This document shows, one piece after another, positions 15,318 through 22,096 of a stretch of 64,000 bases of DNA. The stretch is from Ferrimonas balearica (GTDB taxonomy: Bacteria; Pseudomonadota; Gammaproteobacteria; Enterobacterales; Shewanellaceae): assembly GCF_019802055.1 (NCBI RefSeq), contig NZ_JAHVHW010000012.1, forward strand, positions 227,321 through 291,320, written 5' to 3'. A program made the position numbers and the translations under genes. The notes below the pieces were generated by a model. It did not search any database, was not told the DNA's origin, and was given only the letters and a program-made list of their open reading frames with translations. Numbering within the stretch: position 1 is the first letter of the stretch; every line of letters begins with the position of its first letter.

Positions 15318-17342
15318 TTAGCAGTAGATCGCTTTCATCAACTGGGCGTACTGTTCGATATAAAGCTGTTGCTCCTGATCCACCTTTGCCTCTTCGGGAC
15401 TGGGGTGAACCTCTACGAGCAGTCCGTGGGCTCCGACCGCTTTGGCTGCCTGAGCCAGAGGCAGAATCAGATCCCGGCGACCTACAGCATGGGAGGGGTC
15501 GATCACCACCGGCAGATGGGTCAGGCTTTTCAGCAGCGGAACGGCGGTGAGATCCAGGGTATTGCGGGTGGCGGTTTCAAAGGTGCGGATCCCGCGCTCA
15601 CACAGAATCACCTGCTGGTTGCCCTCGGCCAGAATGGTTTCCGCTGCCGCCAGCAACTCCTCCAGGGTGGCCATCAGACCCCGCTTCAGTAAGACCGGGC
15701 GCTGGGTTTTGCCCACCTCTCTCAGCAGGGCGCTGTTCTGCATATTGCGCTCGCCGATCTGCAGCAGATCGGCCTGGGCCGCGACGGCAGACACCTCCTC
15801 CACATTGGCCACTTCGGTCAGGATTGGCAGGCCGTGGCGTTCACCGGCTTCACGGAGCAGAGTCAGCCCCTCCATACCCAGACTCTGGAATGAGTAAGGG
15901 TCGGCATGGGGGAGGAAGCAGCCGCCGGTCAGAATGGCGCCACCGTGCTCTTTGACGGCTCGGGCGGTGGTCAGGATCTGCTCTCGGGACTCGACCGCAG
16001 AGGGCCCCGCCAGGGTGACGAAACGGTCACCTCCGAGAGTGACGCCCCCCACCTGAATCAGGGTGTCATCAAACTTGTGTTCCCGGCTGTAGAGGGGGGC
16101 TTTGCCGGTATGCACCGCCGGTGCGGAAACGGGCATCGGTTCCGGGGGTAACTCCAGCCGGGGATCATTGGCCAGGGCGGTGCTGTCCAGTTCGGTCGGC
16201 AGAATGGTTTCACAGGGGTAGCAGCCCAACACTTTGACAAAGCGGGTCAGGCGGGTGAGTTCGGTCAGCGCATTCTGCATCGCCTGGCTTTCCACATTCG
16301 CTTCAACATCCAGGTAGAACATCTCCTCCCAGGGGTTGCCATGAATGGGGCGGGATTCCAGTTTGGTCATATTGATCCCCTGGTCCCGCAGCACCAGGAG
16401 GGCTTCCACCAGTGCGCCCGGTTTTTGCGCGGTCGCCATAATCAGAGTGGTTTTGGCCGGTACCTGAGGCGGCACGGAGACCGGTTTGCGGGCCACCACA
16501 ATAAAGCGGCTCTCATTGCGCTTCTGGTTGGCCAGTTCGGTGTCCAGAACCTCCAGACCATAGAGCTCCCCCCCTCGGGCGCTACCGATGGCGGCGCTGG
16601 CACCGGAGGGGTCCGCTGCGGCTTTCTCCATCGCTTCGGCACTGCTGGCACAGTAAGCCTGGTGAACGCCGGCGAGGCCGGAGAGGAAGCGGCTGCACTG
16701 GGTGTGCACCTGGGGGTGGGCATAGATGGTGCGGATCTGCTTGAGGGAGGTGCCCGGCCTTACCAGCAGGCAGTGAGCGATGGTCTCGGTGGTTTCACCG
16801 ACAATGTGCAGGTTGGTGTGCTGCAGCAGATCGAACACTTCGTTGATGGAGCCGGAGGAGGTGTTTTCCAGTGGCAGAATGCCGTGGTCCGCCTGCCCCT
16901 GCTCCACCGCCTGGAAGATCGCTTCGAAGTTATCCATCCCCATCTCAATCAGGGTTCGGTCGCGCCGGCCAAAATAGTGATGAGCAGCGAGGTAGCTGTA
17001 GGACCCTTTGGCGCCGAGGTAGGCGACCCGGGTTGAAGGGGTATGGTCCGGGTTGCTCTGGGCCTGGAACCAGGCTTGCTGGCGCAGCACCGAGTCCTCA
17101 ATGATGGTGTGAAACAGGCGAGAGATGTACTGGCCGTCGAGCCCCAGTTCCCGACCTTCGGTTACCAGCCGGGTCAACAGGGCGCTTTCCCGCTCGCTGT
17201 CACGAACCGGCTTGATGGCATCGGACTTGGTTCGGGCAACGTCGAGACTCAGGGCCCGTCGCCGCGCCAGCAGACTCAGCAGCTCCTTGTCCACATCGGT
17301 GATCGCCTTTCGGATGGGCTCTAAGGGGTTGCGCTCGCTCAT
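15318..17342 (-). CDS. pheA: Chorismate mutase/prephenate dehydratase fused to a degenerate DAHP synthase (I-beta) domain
   Basis: A 674-residue fusion; E. coli PheA is about 386. Residues 1-90 are the AroQ chorismate mutase (ARRRALSLDVARTK with Arg and Lys ligands). About 104-285 are prephenate dehydratase (VAYLGAKGSYSYLAA; ESRF at 277-280 in place of the usual TRF). An ACT domain follows at 298-375 with the phenylalanine-binding GALV (309-312) and ESRP (329-332). After a Pro-rich linker (385-420), residues 425-674 match class I-beta DAHP synthase. That domain keeps R532, K553, H618, E644 and D655. The metal-binding Cys of GPCS is S448 (AGPSAVES), and the PEP-binding KPRT is LPHA (477-480). 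It may therefore be inactive or regulatory. A PheL attenuator precedes the gene. Confidence 0.93.
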   Translation of the reverse strand: MSERNPLEPIRKAITDVDKELLSLLARRRALSLDVARTKSDAIKPVRDSERESALLTRLVTEGRELGLDGQYISRLFHTIIEDSVLRQQAWFQAQSNPDHTPSTRVAYLGAKGSYSYLAAHHYFGRRDRTLIEMGMDNFEAIFQAVEQGQADHGILPLENTSSGSINEVFDLLQHTNLHIVGETTETIAHCLLVRPGTSLKQIRTIYAHPQVHTQCSRFLSGLAGVHQAYCASSAEAMEKAAADPSGASAAIGSARGGELYGLEVLDTELANQKRNESRFIVVARKPVSVPPQVPAKTTLIMATAQKPGALVEALLVLRDQGINMTKLESRPIHGNPWEEMFYLDVEANVESQAMQNALTELTRLTRFVKVLGCYPCETILPTELDSTALANDPRLELPPEPMPVSAPAVHTGKAPLYSREHKFDDTLIQVGGVTLGGDRFVTLAGPSAVESREQILTTARAVKEHGGAILTGGCFLPHADPYSFQSLGMEGLTLLREAGERHGLPILTEVANVEEVSAVAAQADLLQIGERNMQNSALLREVGKTQRPVLLKRGLMATLEELLAAAETILAEGNQQVILCERGIRTFETATRNTLDLTAVPLLKSLTHLPVVIDPSHAVGRRDLILPLAQAAKAVGAHGLLVEVHPSPEEAKVDQEQQLYIEQYAQLMKAIYC

Positions 17343-17383
17343 CGACTGTTTCCTTATCTCTGTAAATTGGGGCCCTGATACGC

Positions 17384-17408
17384 AAAAGGCCTCCCGTCTG
17401 GGGAGGCC
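17384..17408 (-). terminator. phe attenuator (rho-independent)
   Basis: On the minus strand GGCCTCCC (17408-17401), loop CAGAC, GGGAGGCC (17395-17388), then TTTT. The 5' arm can instead pair with GGGAGGC inside the pheL coding region (Pro-Gly-Gly codons near its end), which would be the antiterminator. Slow decoding of Phe codons in pheL would favour that pairing. Confidence 0.85.
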
Positions 17409-17432
17409 TCTTTGGTTTCTTCTACCGGCTGA

Positions 17433-17507
17433 TTACACGCCGAAACCGCCTCCCGGGAGCTGGCAGGTAAAAAACTCGGTAAAAAAGAAAGCGCGGATCA
17501 TCTTCAT
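17433..17507 (-). CDS. pheL: phe operon leader peptide PheL
   Basis: A 24-codon open frame with six phenylalanines: FFF at residues 7-9, FF at 12-13 and F22 (MKMIRAFFFTEFFTCQLPGG, then GFGV). It sits between raiA and pheA, as pheL does in E. coli, and is followed by a terminator hairpin ahead of pheA. Phe-tRNA shortage would stall ribosomes on the Phe codons and allow read-through into pheA. The predicted promoter places the transcript start only one to three bases before this ATG, so translation may be leaderless. Confidence 0.88.
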   Translation of the reverse strand: MKMIRAFFFTEFFTCQLPGGGFGV

Positions 17508-17515
17508 GGCTTTTC

Positions 17516-17544
17516 ACACTACCGATTGGCGGAGAGGGGGTCAA
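17516..17544 (-). promoter_or_regulatory. Candidate promoter of pheL-pheA
   Basis: On the minus strand TTGACC (17544-17539) and TAGTGT (17521-17516) are exactly 17 bases apart. The -35 box sits just after the raiA terminator. The start site would fall near 17509, next to the pheL ATG at 17507. Confidence 0.6.
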
Positions 17545-17547
17545 GGC

Positions 17548-17573
17548 GAAAAAACACCCGCCGAAGCGGGTGT
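17548..17573 (-). terminator. Intrinsic terminator of raiA
   Basis: CACCCGC at 17572-17566 (minus strand) pairs with GCGGGTG at 17561-17555 over a TTCG loop, followed by a run of six Ts. Confidence 0.88.
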
Positions 17574-17598
17574 CGTGAGCGGTTATCAAGTTATCCGA

Positions 17599-17934
17599 TC
17601 AAGCGGCGTCTTCTTCCTCTGCAATCACCTGGTTGGTGTTGTCATGGCGGCGGGCGGTCTCCTTGGCCGCGAGCTTGATCAGTTGCCGCTCCAGTTTCTG
17701 GCCCATCAGGTTGATGGCGGCGTGCATGTCTTCGTGCTGACCTGTGGCAACCAGCTGGCCCGATGGTACCGCGACGGTCGCTTCCACCTGGTACTCCTGC
17801 CCTTCTTTGCCAATCATCACATGAGGGTTCAGCAGAGGTACGTCGTGTCGGGCCAACTTATCAAACTTCGCGTTGACACGGTGGCGGATGGAGTCGGATA
17901 CGCTGACGGGTTTGCTGGTAATTTCAATGCGCAT
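17599..17934 (-). CDS. raiA: Ribosome-associated inhibitor RaiA/HPF family
   Basis: A 111-residue ribosome hibernation/translation-inhibition factor (E. coli RaiA/YfiA 113 aa) that binds the 30S decoding centre under stress. The fold is clear from MRIEITSKPVSVSDSIRHRV and from DMHAAINLMGQKLERQLIKL. It ends with a short acidic tail (AEEEDAA), as in RaiA and unlike short HPF. It lies directly upstream of pheL-pheA on the same strand, as in E. coli, but has its own terminator. Confidence 0.93.
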   Translation of the reverse strand: MRIEITSKPVSVSDSIRHRVNAKFDKLARHDVPLLNPHVMIGKEGQEYQVEATVAVPSGQLVATGQHEDMHAAINLMGQKLERQLIKLAAKETARRHDNTNQVIAEEEDAA

Positions 17935-18154
17935 ACAGGTTCTCCCTTTGGTGACCTTTTCTTAACTTCGGTTTCAGATTAACGCCGCATTCGGAGGGGT
18001 GAAAAGTGATTTTCGTCACTTTTAGGTCCGTTTGTGCAAACCCTGTGCAAACGGTCACAAAGGGGTGAGAAATCGCCTTTCTGCTCTTGTCAGCCATGCC
18101 GAAAGAGGGGCATATTGGGCTGGATAACAAGAGCCAGATCACAAGGAGTAGGGC

Positions 18155-18796
18155 GTGAAAATCCAGGTGTGGGACAAGGTTGTCCGGTTCTGTCACTGGG
18201 GCATTGTTATTCTGCTTCCCCTCTGTTGGTGGAGTGGCGAAGAGGGTGAGATGGAGTGGCATCAGACCTTTGCTTACCTGCTGCTGGCTCTGGTGGTGAC
18301 CCGTGTGATTTGGGGCCTGATTGGCAGCGACACCGCCCGATTCAGCCATTTTATTCAATCGCCTCGCCAGGTCTTTGGTTATCTGAGACAGTGGCCCAGC
18401 CAACGCACTCCCCATGTCGGACACAACCCCGCCGGTGCCTATGCGGTGTTGCTGATTCTTACGCTTTTGAGCGTGCAGTTAACCACCGGGCTCTTCGCCA
18501 CCGATGACATCCTGACGGAAGGGCCGCTCTATAGTGCGGTCAGCAGTGACACCGCCTCCTGGATGACCTGGCTGCACAAGCTCAATTTCAACCTGATTCT
18601 TGCCGCTGTCGCGCTTCATCTGACGGCGCTGCTGGCTTACCGCCTGAAAGGGGTCAAGCTAGTGGGCAGTATGATTACCGGCTACCGGAAGGGGCCGGAG
18701 AGCGCGCCGAAGGTCGCGTCTACGGCGCCAGCCTGGGTTGTCCTGCTGGTGTTGCTGGCGGGCTTGGGCTGGGGGCTGATCTGGCCACTCTGGTGA
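18155..18796 (+). CDS. Cytochrome b561-family membrane protein
   Basis: A 213-residue integral membrane di-haem cytochrome b (b561/Ni-Fe hydrogenase b-type fold). It starts KIQVWDKVVRFCHWGIVILL with a haem-ligand-type histidine; further candidate ligands are in WHQTFAYLLLAL, WLHKLNFNLILAAVALHL and nearby. Four or five hydrophobic segments are visible, the last (AWVVLLVLLAGLGWGL) near the C-terminus. The start is a GTG at 18155, six bases after AAGGAG. It converges on a cytochrome c' gene, a frequent partnership in which the b561 protein moves electrons between quinol and a periplasmic c-type cytochrome. Confidence 0.88.
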   Translation: MKIQVWDKVVRFCHWGIVILLPLCWWSGEEGEMEWHQTFAYLLLALVVTRVIWGLIGSDTARFSHFIQSPRQVFGYLRQWPSQRTPHVGHNPAGAYAVLLILTLLSVQLTTGLFATDDILTEGPLYSAVSSDTASWMTWLHKLNFNLILAAVALHLTALLAYRLKGVKLVGSMITGYRKGPESAPKVASTAPAWVVLLVLLAGLGWGLIWPLW

Positions 18797-18813
18797 TTCA
18801 GCCAGGTAAAGAC

Positions 18814-18844
18814 AAAAAAGGCGGCCCAGAGGCCGCCTTTTTTT
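18814..18844. terminator. Bidirectional terminator between cytochrome b561 and cytochrome c'
   Basis: GGCGGCC at 18820-18826 pairs with GGCCGCC at 18831-18837 over a CAGA loop, flanked by six As and seven Ts, so it can serve both convergent genes. Confidence 0.92.
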
Positions 18845-18854
18845 GGTGCGGATA

Positions 18855-19310
18855 TCACTCCGCCTTAAAGTTGTCGTGGCACCCTTTGCAGGTTTTGCCT
18901 ACGGCGCCAAACGCTTTCTTGATGTCGCCCGCATCGCCGGACTGGGTCACTTGCGCCAGACGCTCAGTAGCCAGCTGGAATTGGCTCGCCTTGGCATCGA
19001 ACTCATCCCGCTTCTGCCAGATGGCGGGCAGGGCGCTGGTGTCGCCCTTGTCGGAGCCCGCTACGTCAAACCCGGTGAACGGGATCTGAGCCAGCAGCGC
19101 CAGGTGCTGAGCACGCTGGGCAAAGGCCTTCTCATCCATGGGCTTCTTGTCTTTCATCATGGCCCACATATCAGAGAAGTTTTCCTTGATCAGACCGAAG
19201 GCGGCCTGACGGTAGTCAATGGCGTCTTCCGCACTGTTGAATGCGCCATCCGCGGCAAGGGCGCCGGTGCTGGCCAGAGTCAGAGCGAGAGCAAAGCAGG
19301 TGCGTTTCAT
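18855..19310 (-). CDS. Cytochrome c' (periplasmic)
   Basis: A 151-residue exported c-type cytochrome. A signal peptide (MKRTCFALALTLASTGALAA) precedes a four-helix domain with the haem-binding motif CKGCH near the C-terminus (GKTCKGCHDNFKAE), the position typical of cytochrome c'. These proteins bind NO and CO and are linked to nitric oxide tolerance or electron transfer. The gene is convergent with the b561 gene and shares its terminator. Confidence 0.92.
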   Translation of the reverse strand: MKRTCFALALTLASTGALAADGAFNSAEDAIDYRQAAFGLIKENFSDMWAMMKDKKPMDEKAFAQRAQHLALLAQIPFTGFDVAGSDKGDTSALPAIWQKRDEFDAKASQFQLATERLAQVTQSGDAGDIKKAFGAVGKTCKGCHDNFKAE

Positions 19311-19464
19311 CGCGAGTCATCCTTGTTGTTATTGGGAGTGTGATTATCACATCGCCATTCTAAAGAAGCCTGTCTGAGCAGACCAGTCTCACTCAGTAAC
19401 ACAATGTTGTGAAGCGGCTCACGGTTCAGGCAGGGGTTGCTGGCGGAGGAATGTGTGTAATGGT

Positions 19465-19482
19465 GTACTGCGACGCCAGTAC
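19465..19482. promoter_or_regulatory. TrpR operator upstream of trpR
   Basis: GTACTG at 19465-19470 and CAGTAC at 19477-19482 form an inverted repeat with a 6-base centre. Arms GTACT/AGTAC and the spacing match the E. coli trpR operator layout. It lies 16 bases before the trpR ATG, so TrpR should repress its own transcription. Confidence 0.75.
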
Positions 19483-19498
19483 AGTTTGGAGAGACTTC

Positions 19499-19777
19499 AT
19501 GGAGAACGTACGTTGGCAATCGGTACTGGATTTGGTTGCCCAGCCTCGAGCCAGCGAGGACACGGCACTGCTGTTTGGATTGCTGCTCAGTCACGATGAG
19601 CGGGAGTCCATCGGTGGTCGTCTGGCGGTGTTCCGCGCTTTGCTGGACGGCCAGATGAGTCAGCGACAGATCGCCGCCAGTCTGGGGGTGAGCATTGCCA
19701 CCATCACCCGGGCCTCCAACAACCTGAAAACCATGTCCGAGGCAGAGCGTGCGCTGCTGTCCCGTCTGATCCTATAA
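19499..19777 (+). CDS. trpR: Trp operon repressor TrpR
   Basis: A 92-residue tryptophan-responsive repressor, a little shorter than the E. coli protein (108). The core is clear: LSHDERESIGGRLAVFRALL followed by the helix-turn-helix MSQRQIAASLGVSIATITRA. The ATG at 19499 is chosen because GGAGAG ends five bases upstream and the operator palindrome lies before it; longer frames would place the operator inside the gene. It is 29 bases ahead of an aromatic amino acid permease gene on the same strand, so tryptophan would control synthesis and uptake together. Confidence 0.93.
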   Translation: MENVRWQSVLDLVAQPRASEDTALLFGLLLSHDERESIGGRLAVFRALLDGQMSQRQIAASLGVSIATITRASNNLKTMSEAERALLSRLIL

Positions 19778-19806
19778 CGATAATCCTATTCGACGGAGTG
19801 CCATCA

Positions 19807-21069
19807 ATGTCTGATGTTGCCGCGGTATCCGCCGCCCCACAAACCCAACGACTGCCCGGTATTCTGGGCGGCGCCATGATCGTTGCCGGAACCTCTATTG
19901 GTGCCGGCATGTTTGCCCTTCCGGTTTACAGTGCTGGTATGTGGTTTGGGTTATCGATGGTGTTGATGGCCGTCAGCTGGTTCTGCGCCTACAGTTCCAG
20001 CCTCTACCTGGCCGAGTCCAGCCAGCACTACCGTGACGGTGCCAGCTACTCCACCATTGCTGAGGACACGCTGGGCAAGCTGGGTAAGCTGTTTGCTACC
20101 GGCACCGTGGCGTTTGTCTGCTTTATCCTACTCTACGCCTACATCTCCGGTGGCAGCTCCGTGGTGTCTCAGACCGCCAGCAGTGCGCTGGGTGTGACAC
20201 TGGACCAGAGCAGCTCCGCGGTACTGTTTGGTGTGCTGTTTGGTGCCATCGTACTGATGGGCAGCCGTGCCGTAGACCGCATCAGCATTGTGATGCTGGG
20301 TGGTATGGTGCTGACCTTCTTCGGCTCTACCGCCATGTTGGTGGGCAACGCGGAACCGGCGCTGCTGTTTCCGGATCTCGGTCTGGGTGACACCAGCCCC
20401 TATCTGTGGTTGGCCATCCCGGTGATGGTGACCAGCTTTGGTTTTCACGGCACCGTGCCCTCCCTGGTAAAGCACTACCGTAAGGATCTGGGGCGGGTAC
20501 GTCAGGCGATTCTGGCAGGCACCGTGCTGACCATGGTGGTGTACCTGTTCTGGCAGCTGGCCATTATGGGCAACGTACCCCGTGAGCAGTTTGGCCATAT
20601 CATCGCTCAGGGCGGCAACGTAGCGACCTTGATTGGCGCGGTAGGGCAGTCAACCGACGTTTCCGGCGTGGAAGCGGCACTGATCATCTTCGGCAACCTG
20701 GCGCTGGCCAGCTCCTTCCTCGGGGTGGCGCTGGGTCTGGTGGACCTGGTGAAAGACTGGTTCAAACTGGATGACAGCTACAAGAGCACGCTGATGGCTG
20801 GAGCCCTGACCTTCTTGCCGCCGATTGTGCTGGGTGCGCTGTTCCCCCATGGCTTTATCAAGGCGATAGGTTTCGCTGCCCTGGCCGCCTCCATCTTTGT
20901 GCTGGTGTTGCCGCCGCTGATGGCTCAGGTGCTGCGTCGCCGTGGTGTGACCGAAGGGTTCCAGACTGCGGGGGGCTCTCTGCGCCTCAAGCTGGTACTG
21001 GCGTTTGGTCTGCTGGCGGTGGGCGTTGAAGTGGTAAACCAGTTCGGTGCGCTGCCCAAGTTCGGCTAA
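19807..21069 (+). CDS. Aromatic amino acid permease (Mtr/TyrP/TnaB family)
   Basis: A 420-residue inner-membrane transporter of the HAAAP family, which imports tryptophan or tyrosine by proton symport. The N-terminal signature LGGAMIVAGTSIGAGMFALP is diagnostic, and about eleven hydrophobic segments follow. The ATG at 19807 is preferred: GGAG lies nine bases upstream; a GTG three codons earlier is possible. It sits right behind trpR and its operator, which favours a tryptophan permease (Mtr-like), although sequence alone does not separate Mtr from TyrP. Confidence 0.88.
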   Translation: MSDVAAVSAAPQTQRLPGILGGAMIVAGTSIGAGMFALPVYSAGMWFGLSMVLMAVSWFCAYSSSLYLAESSQHYRDGASYSTIAEDTLGKLGKLFATGTVAFVCFILLYAYISGGSSVVSQTASSALGVTLDQSSSAVLFGVLFGAIVLMGSRAVDRISIVMLGGMVLTFFGSTAMLVGNAEPALLFPDLGLGDTSPYLWLAIPVMVTSFGFHGTVPSLVKHYRKDLGRVRQAILAGTVLTMVVYLFWQLAIMGNVPREQFGHIIAQGGNVATLIGAVGQSTDVSGVEAALIIFGNLALASSFLGVALGLVDLVKDWFKLDDSYKSTLMAGALTFLPPIVLGALFPHGFIKAIGFAALAASIFVLVLPPLMAQVLRRRGVTEGFQTAGGSLRLKLVLAFGLLAVGVEVVNQFGALPKFG

Positions 21070-21092
21070 GCCGGCTTGTTGATGGACAGAAG

Positions 21093-21118
21093 AACGCCGC
21101 CCGATTGGGCGGCGTTTT
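21093..21118. terminator. Terminator after the aromatic permease gene
   Basis: AACGCCGCCC at 21093-21102 pairs with GGGCGGCGTT at 21107-21116 over a GATT loop, with TTTT at 21115-21118. It lies at the end of the convergent lipid kinase gene too and may serve both. Confidence 0.88.
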
Positions 21119-21119
21119 G

Positions 21120-22022
21120 CTATTCAGCACTCGGAGAAAGCAGCGGACAGTCGTTGGGCACCACCAGTCTGATGGCGTCAGGGCAAACCTCAAACCGAAC
21201 GCACCTGGCGGAGATCGGTTCTCCATCCAGATTGATGGGGGTGGGGTCCTCGCCCCGATACTCTGCCCAGGGAGCCTGCATCCATTTCACGTACTGGTTG
21301 TCCGGGCCGGGTGCTCGTATCTCCGAAATTACCTGTTCCAGCGCGGTGGCCGGAAACGCCAGCAGTGCCACCACCTCCAACAGGCCATCATTGATGCGGG
21401 CGTTGGGACAGAGCACCTGACCACCACCGGCCTGACAGCCATTGCCAATGGCTCCCACAATAGCGGCGGCCTTAAGGCTGCCGTGAGGGGTTTCCAGCGT
21501 GCCTTCATAGGGGCTGAATCGAAGCGCCTGAAGCAGGCCATTCAGGGTGTACGCCCCGCCTCCCATAAAGTGCTTTAACGCTGTCGGTGTGGTGGCGGTG
21601 ATCTGGGCGCCAAATCCGCCGGTGGCCATATTGATAAAGTGGCGTTCGTTGGCTTTGACCAGGTCCACGGCCACGGCGTTGCCGCTCCGGGCGAGTGTCA
21701 GCGCCTCATTCAGGTCATCGGGTATGCCACAGCCCCGGGCGAAATCGTTGGCGGTGCCCAGCGGCAGAATTGCCAGTTCTGGGCGGCTCGCTTCCGGGTG
21801 GCCCATCAGGGCAGCGGCGAGCTCATTCACCGTGCCATCGCCACCCCCCGCTACCAGACGGTCACAGCCTTCGGCGATCGCTTCGTCCACCAGTCTGGCG
21901 ACATCGCCCCCTTCCCAGGTTACCCTGACCTCCACCTCGCCCTGCTGGCGGGCGCATTCGATCGCGTCACGCACCGCAGGCAATCCCGCCTTTTTACCGT
22001 TCAGAATGATTCGCACATGCAC
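21120..22022 (-). CDS. yegS: YegS-type lipid kinase
   Basis: A 300-residue kinase of the diacylglycerol-kinase catalytic superfamily (E. coli YegS 299), thought to phosphorylate lipids such as phosphatidylglycerol. The nucleotide-binding motif GGGDGTVNEL, the following LPLGTANDFARG and the C-terminal INLDGEPI are conserved. The start is an ATG at 22022. It stands alone on the minus strand downstream of the HlyD gene terminator. Confidence 0.9.
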   Translation of the reverse strand: MHVRIILNGKKAGLPAVRDAIECARQQGEVEVRVTWEGGDVARLVDEAIAEGCDRLVAGGGDGTVNELAAALMGHPEASRPELAILPLGTANDFARGCGIPDDLNEALTLARSGNAVAVDLVKANERHFINMATGGFGAQITATTPTALKHFMGGGAYTLNGLLQALRFSPYEGTLETPHGSLKAAAIVGAIGNGCQAGGGQVLCPNARINDGLLEVVALLAFPATALEQVISEIRAPGPDNQYVKWMQAPWAEYRGEDPTPINLDGEPISARCVRFEVCPDAIRLVVPNDCPLLSPSAE

Positions 22023-22061
22023 CTCCCGGGTTTCCTCAACTCTAGACAGAAAACCAACCGA

Positions 22062-22091
22062 AACAGAAACGCCCGACGGGGCCGGGCGTTT
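22062..22091 (-). terminator. Terminator-like hairpin after the HlyD-family gene
   Basis: AAACGCCCG (22091-22083, minus strand) pairs with CGGGCGTTT (22075-22067) followed by a mixed T/C tract. It separates the HlyD operon from yegS. Confidence 0.65.
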
Positions 22092-22096
22092 GGGGG

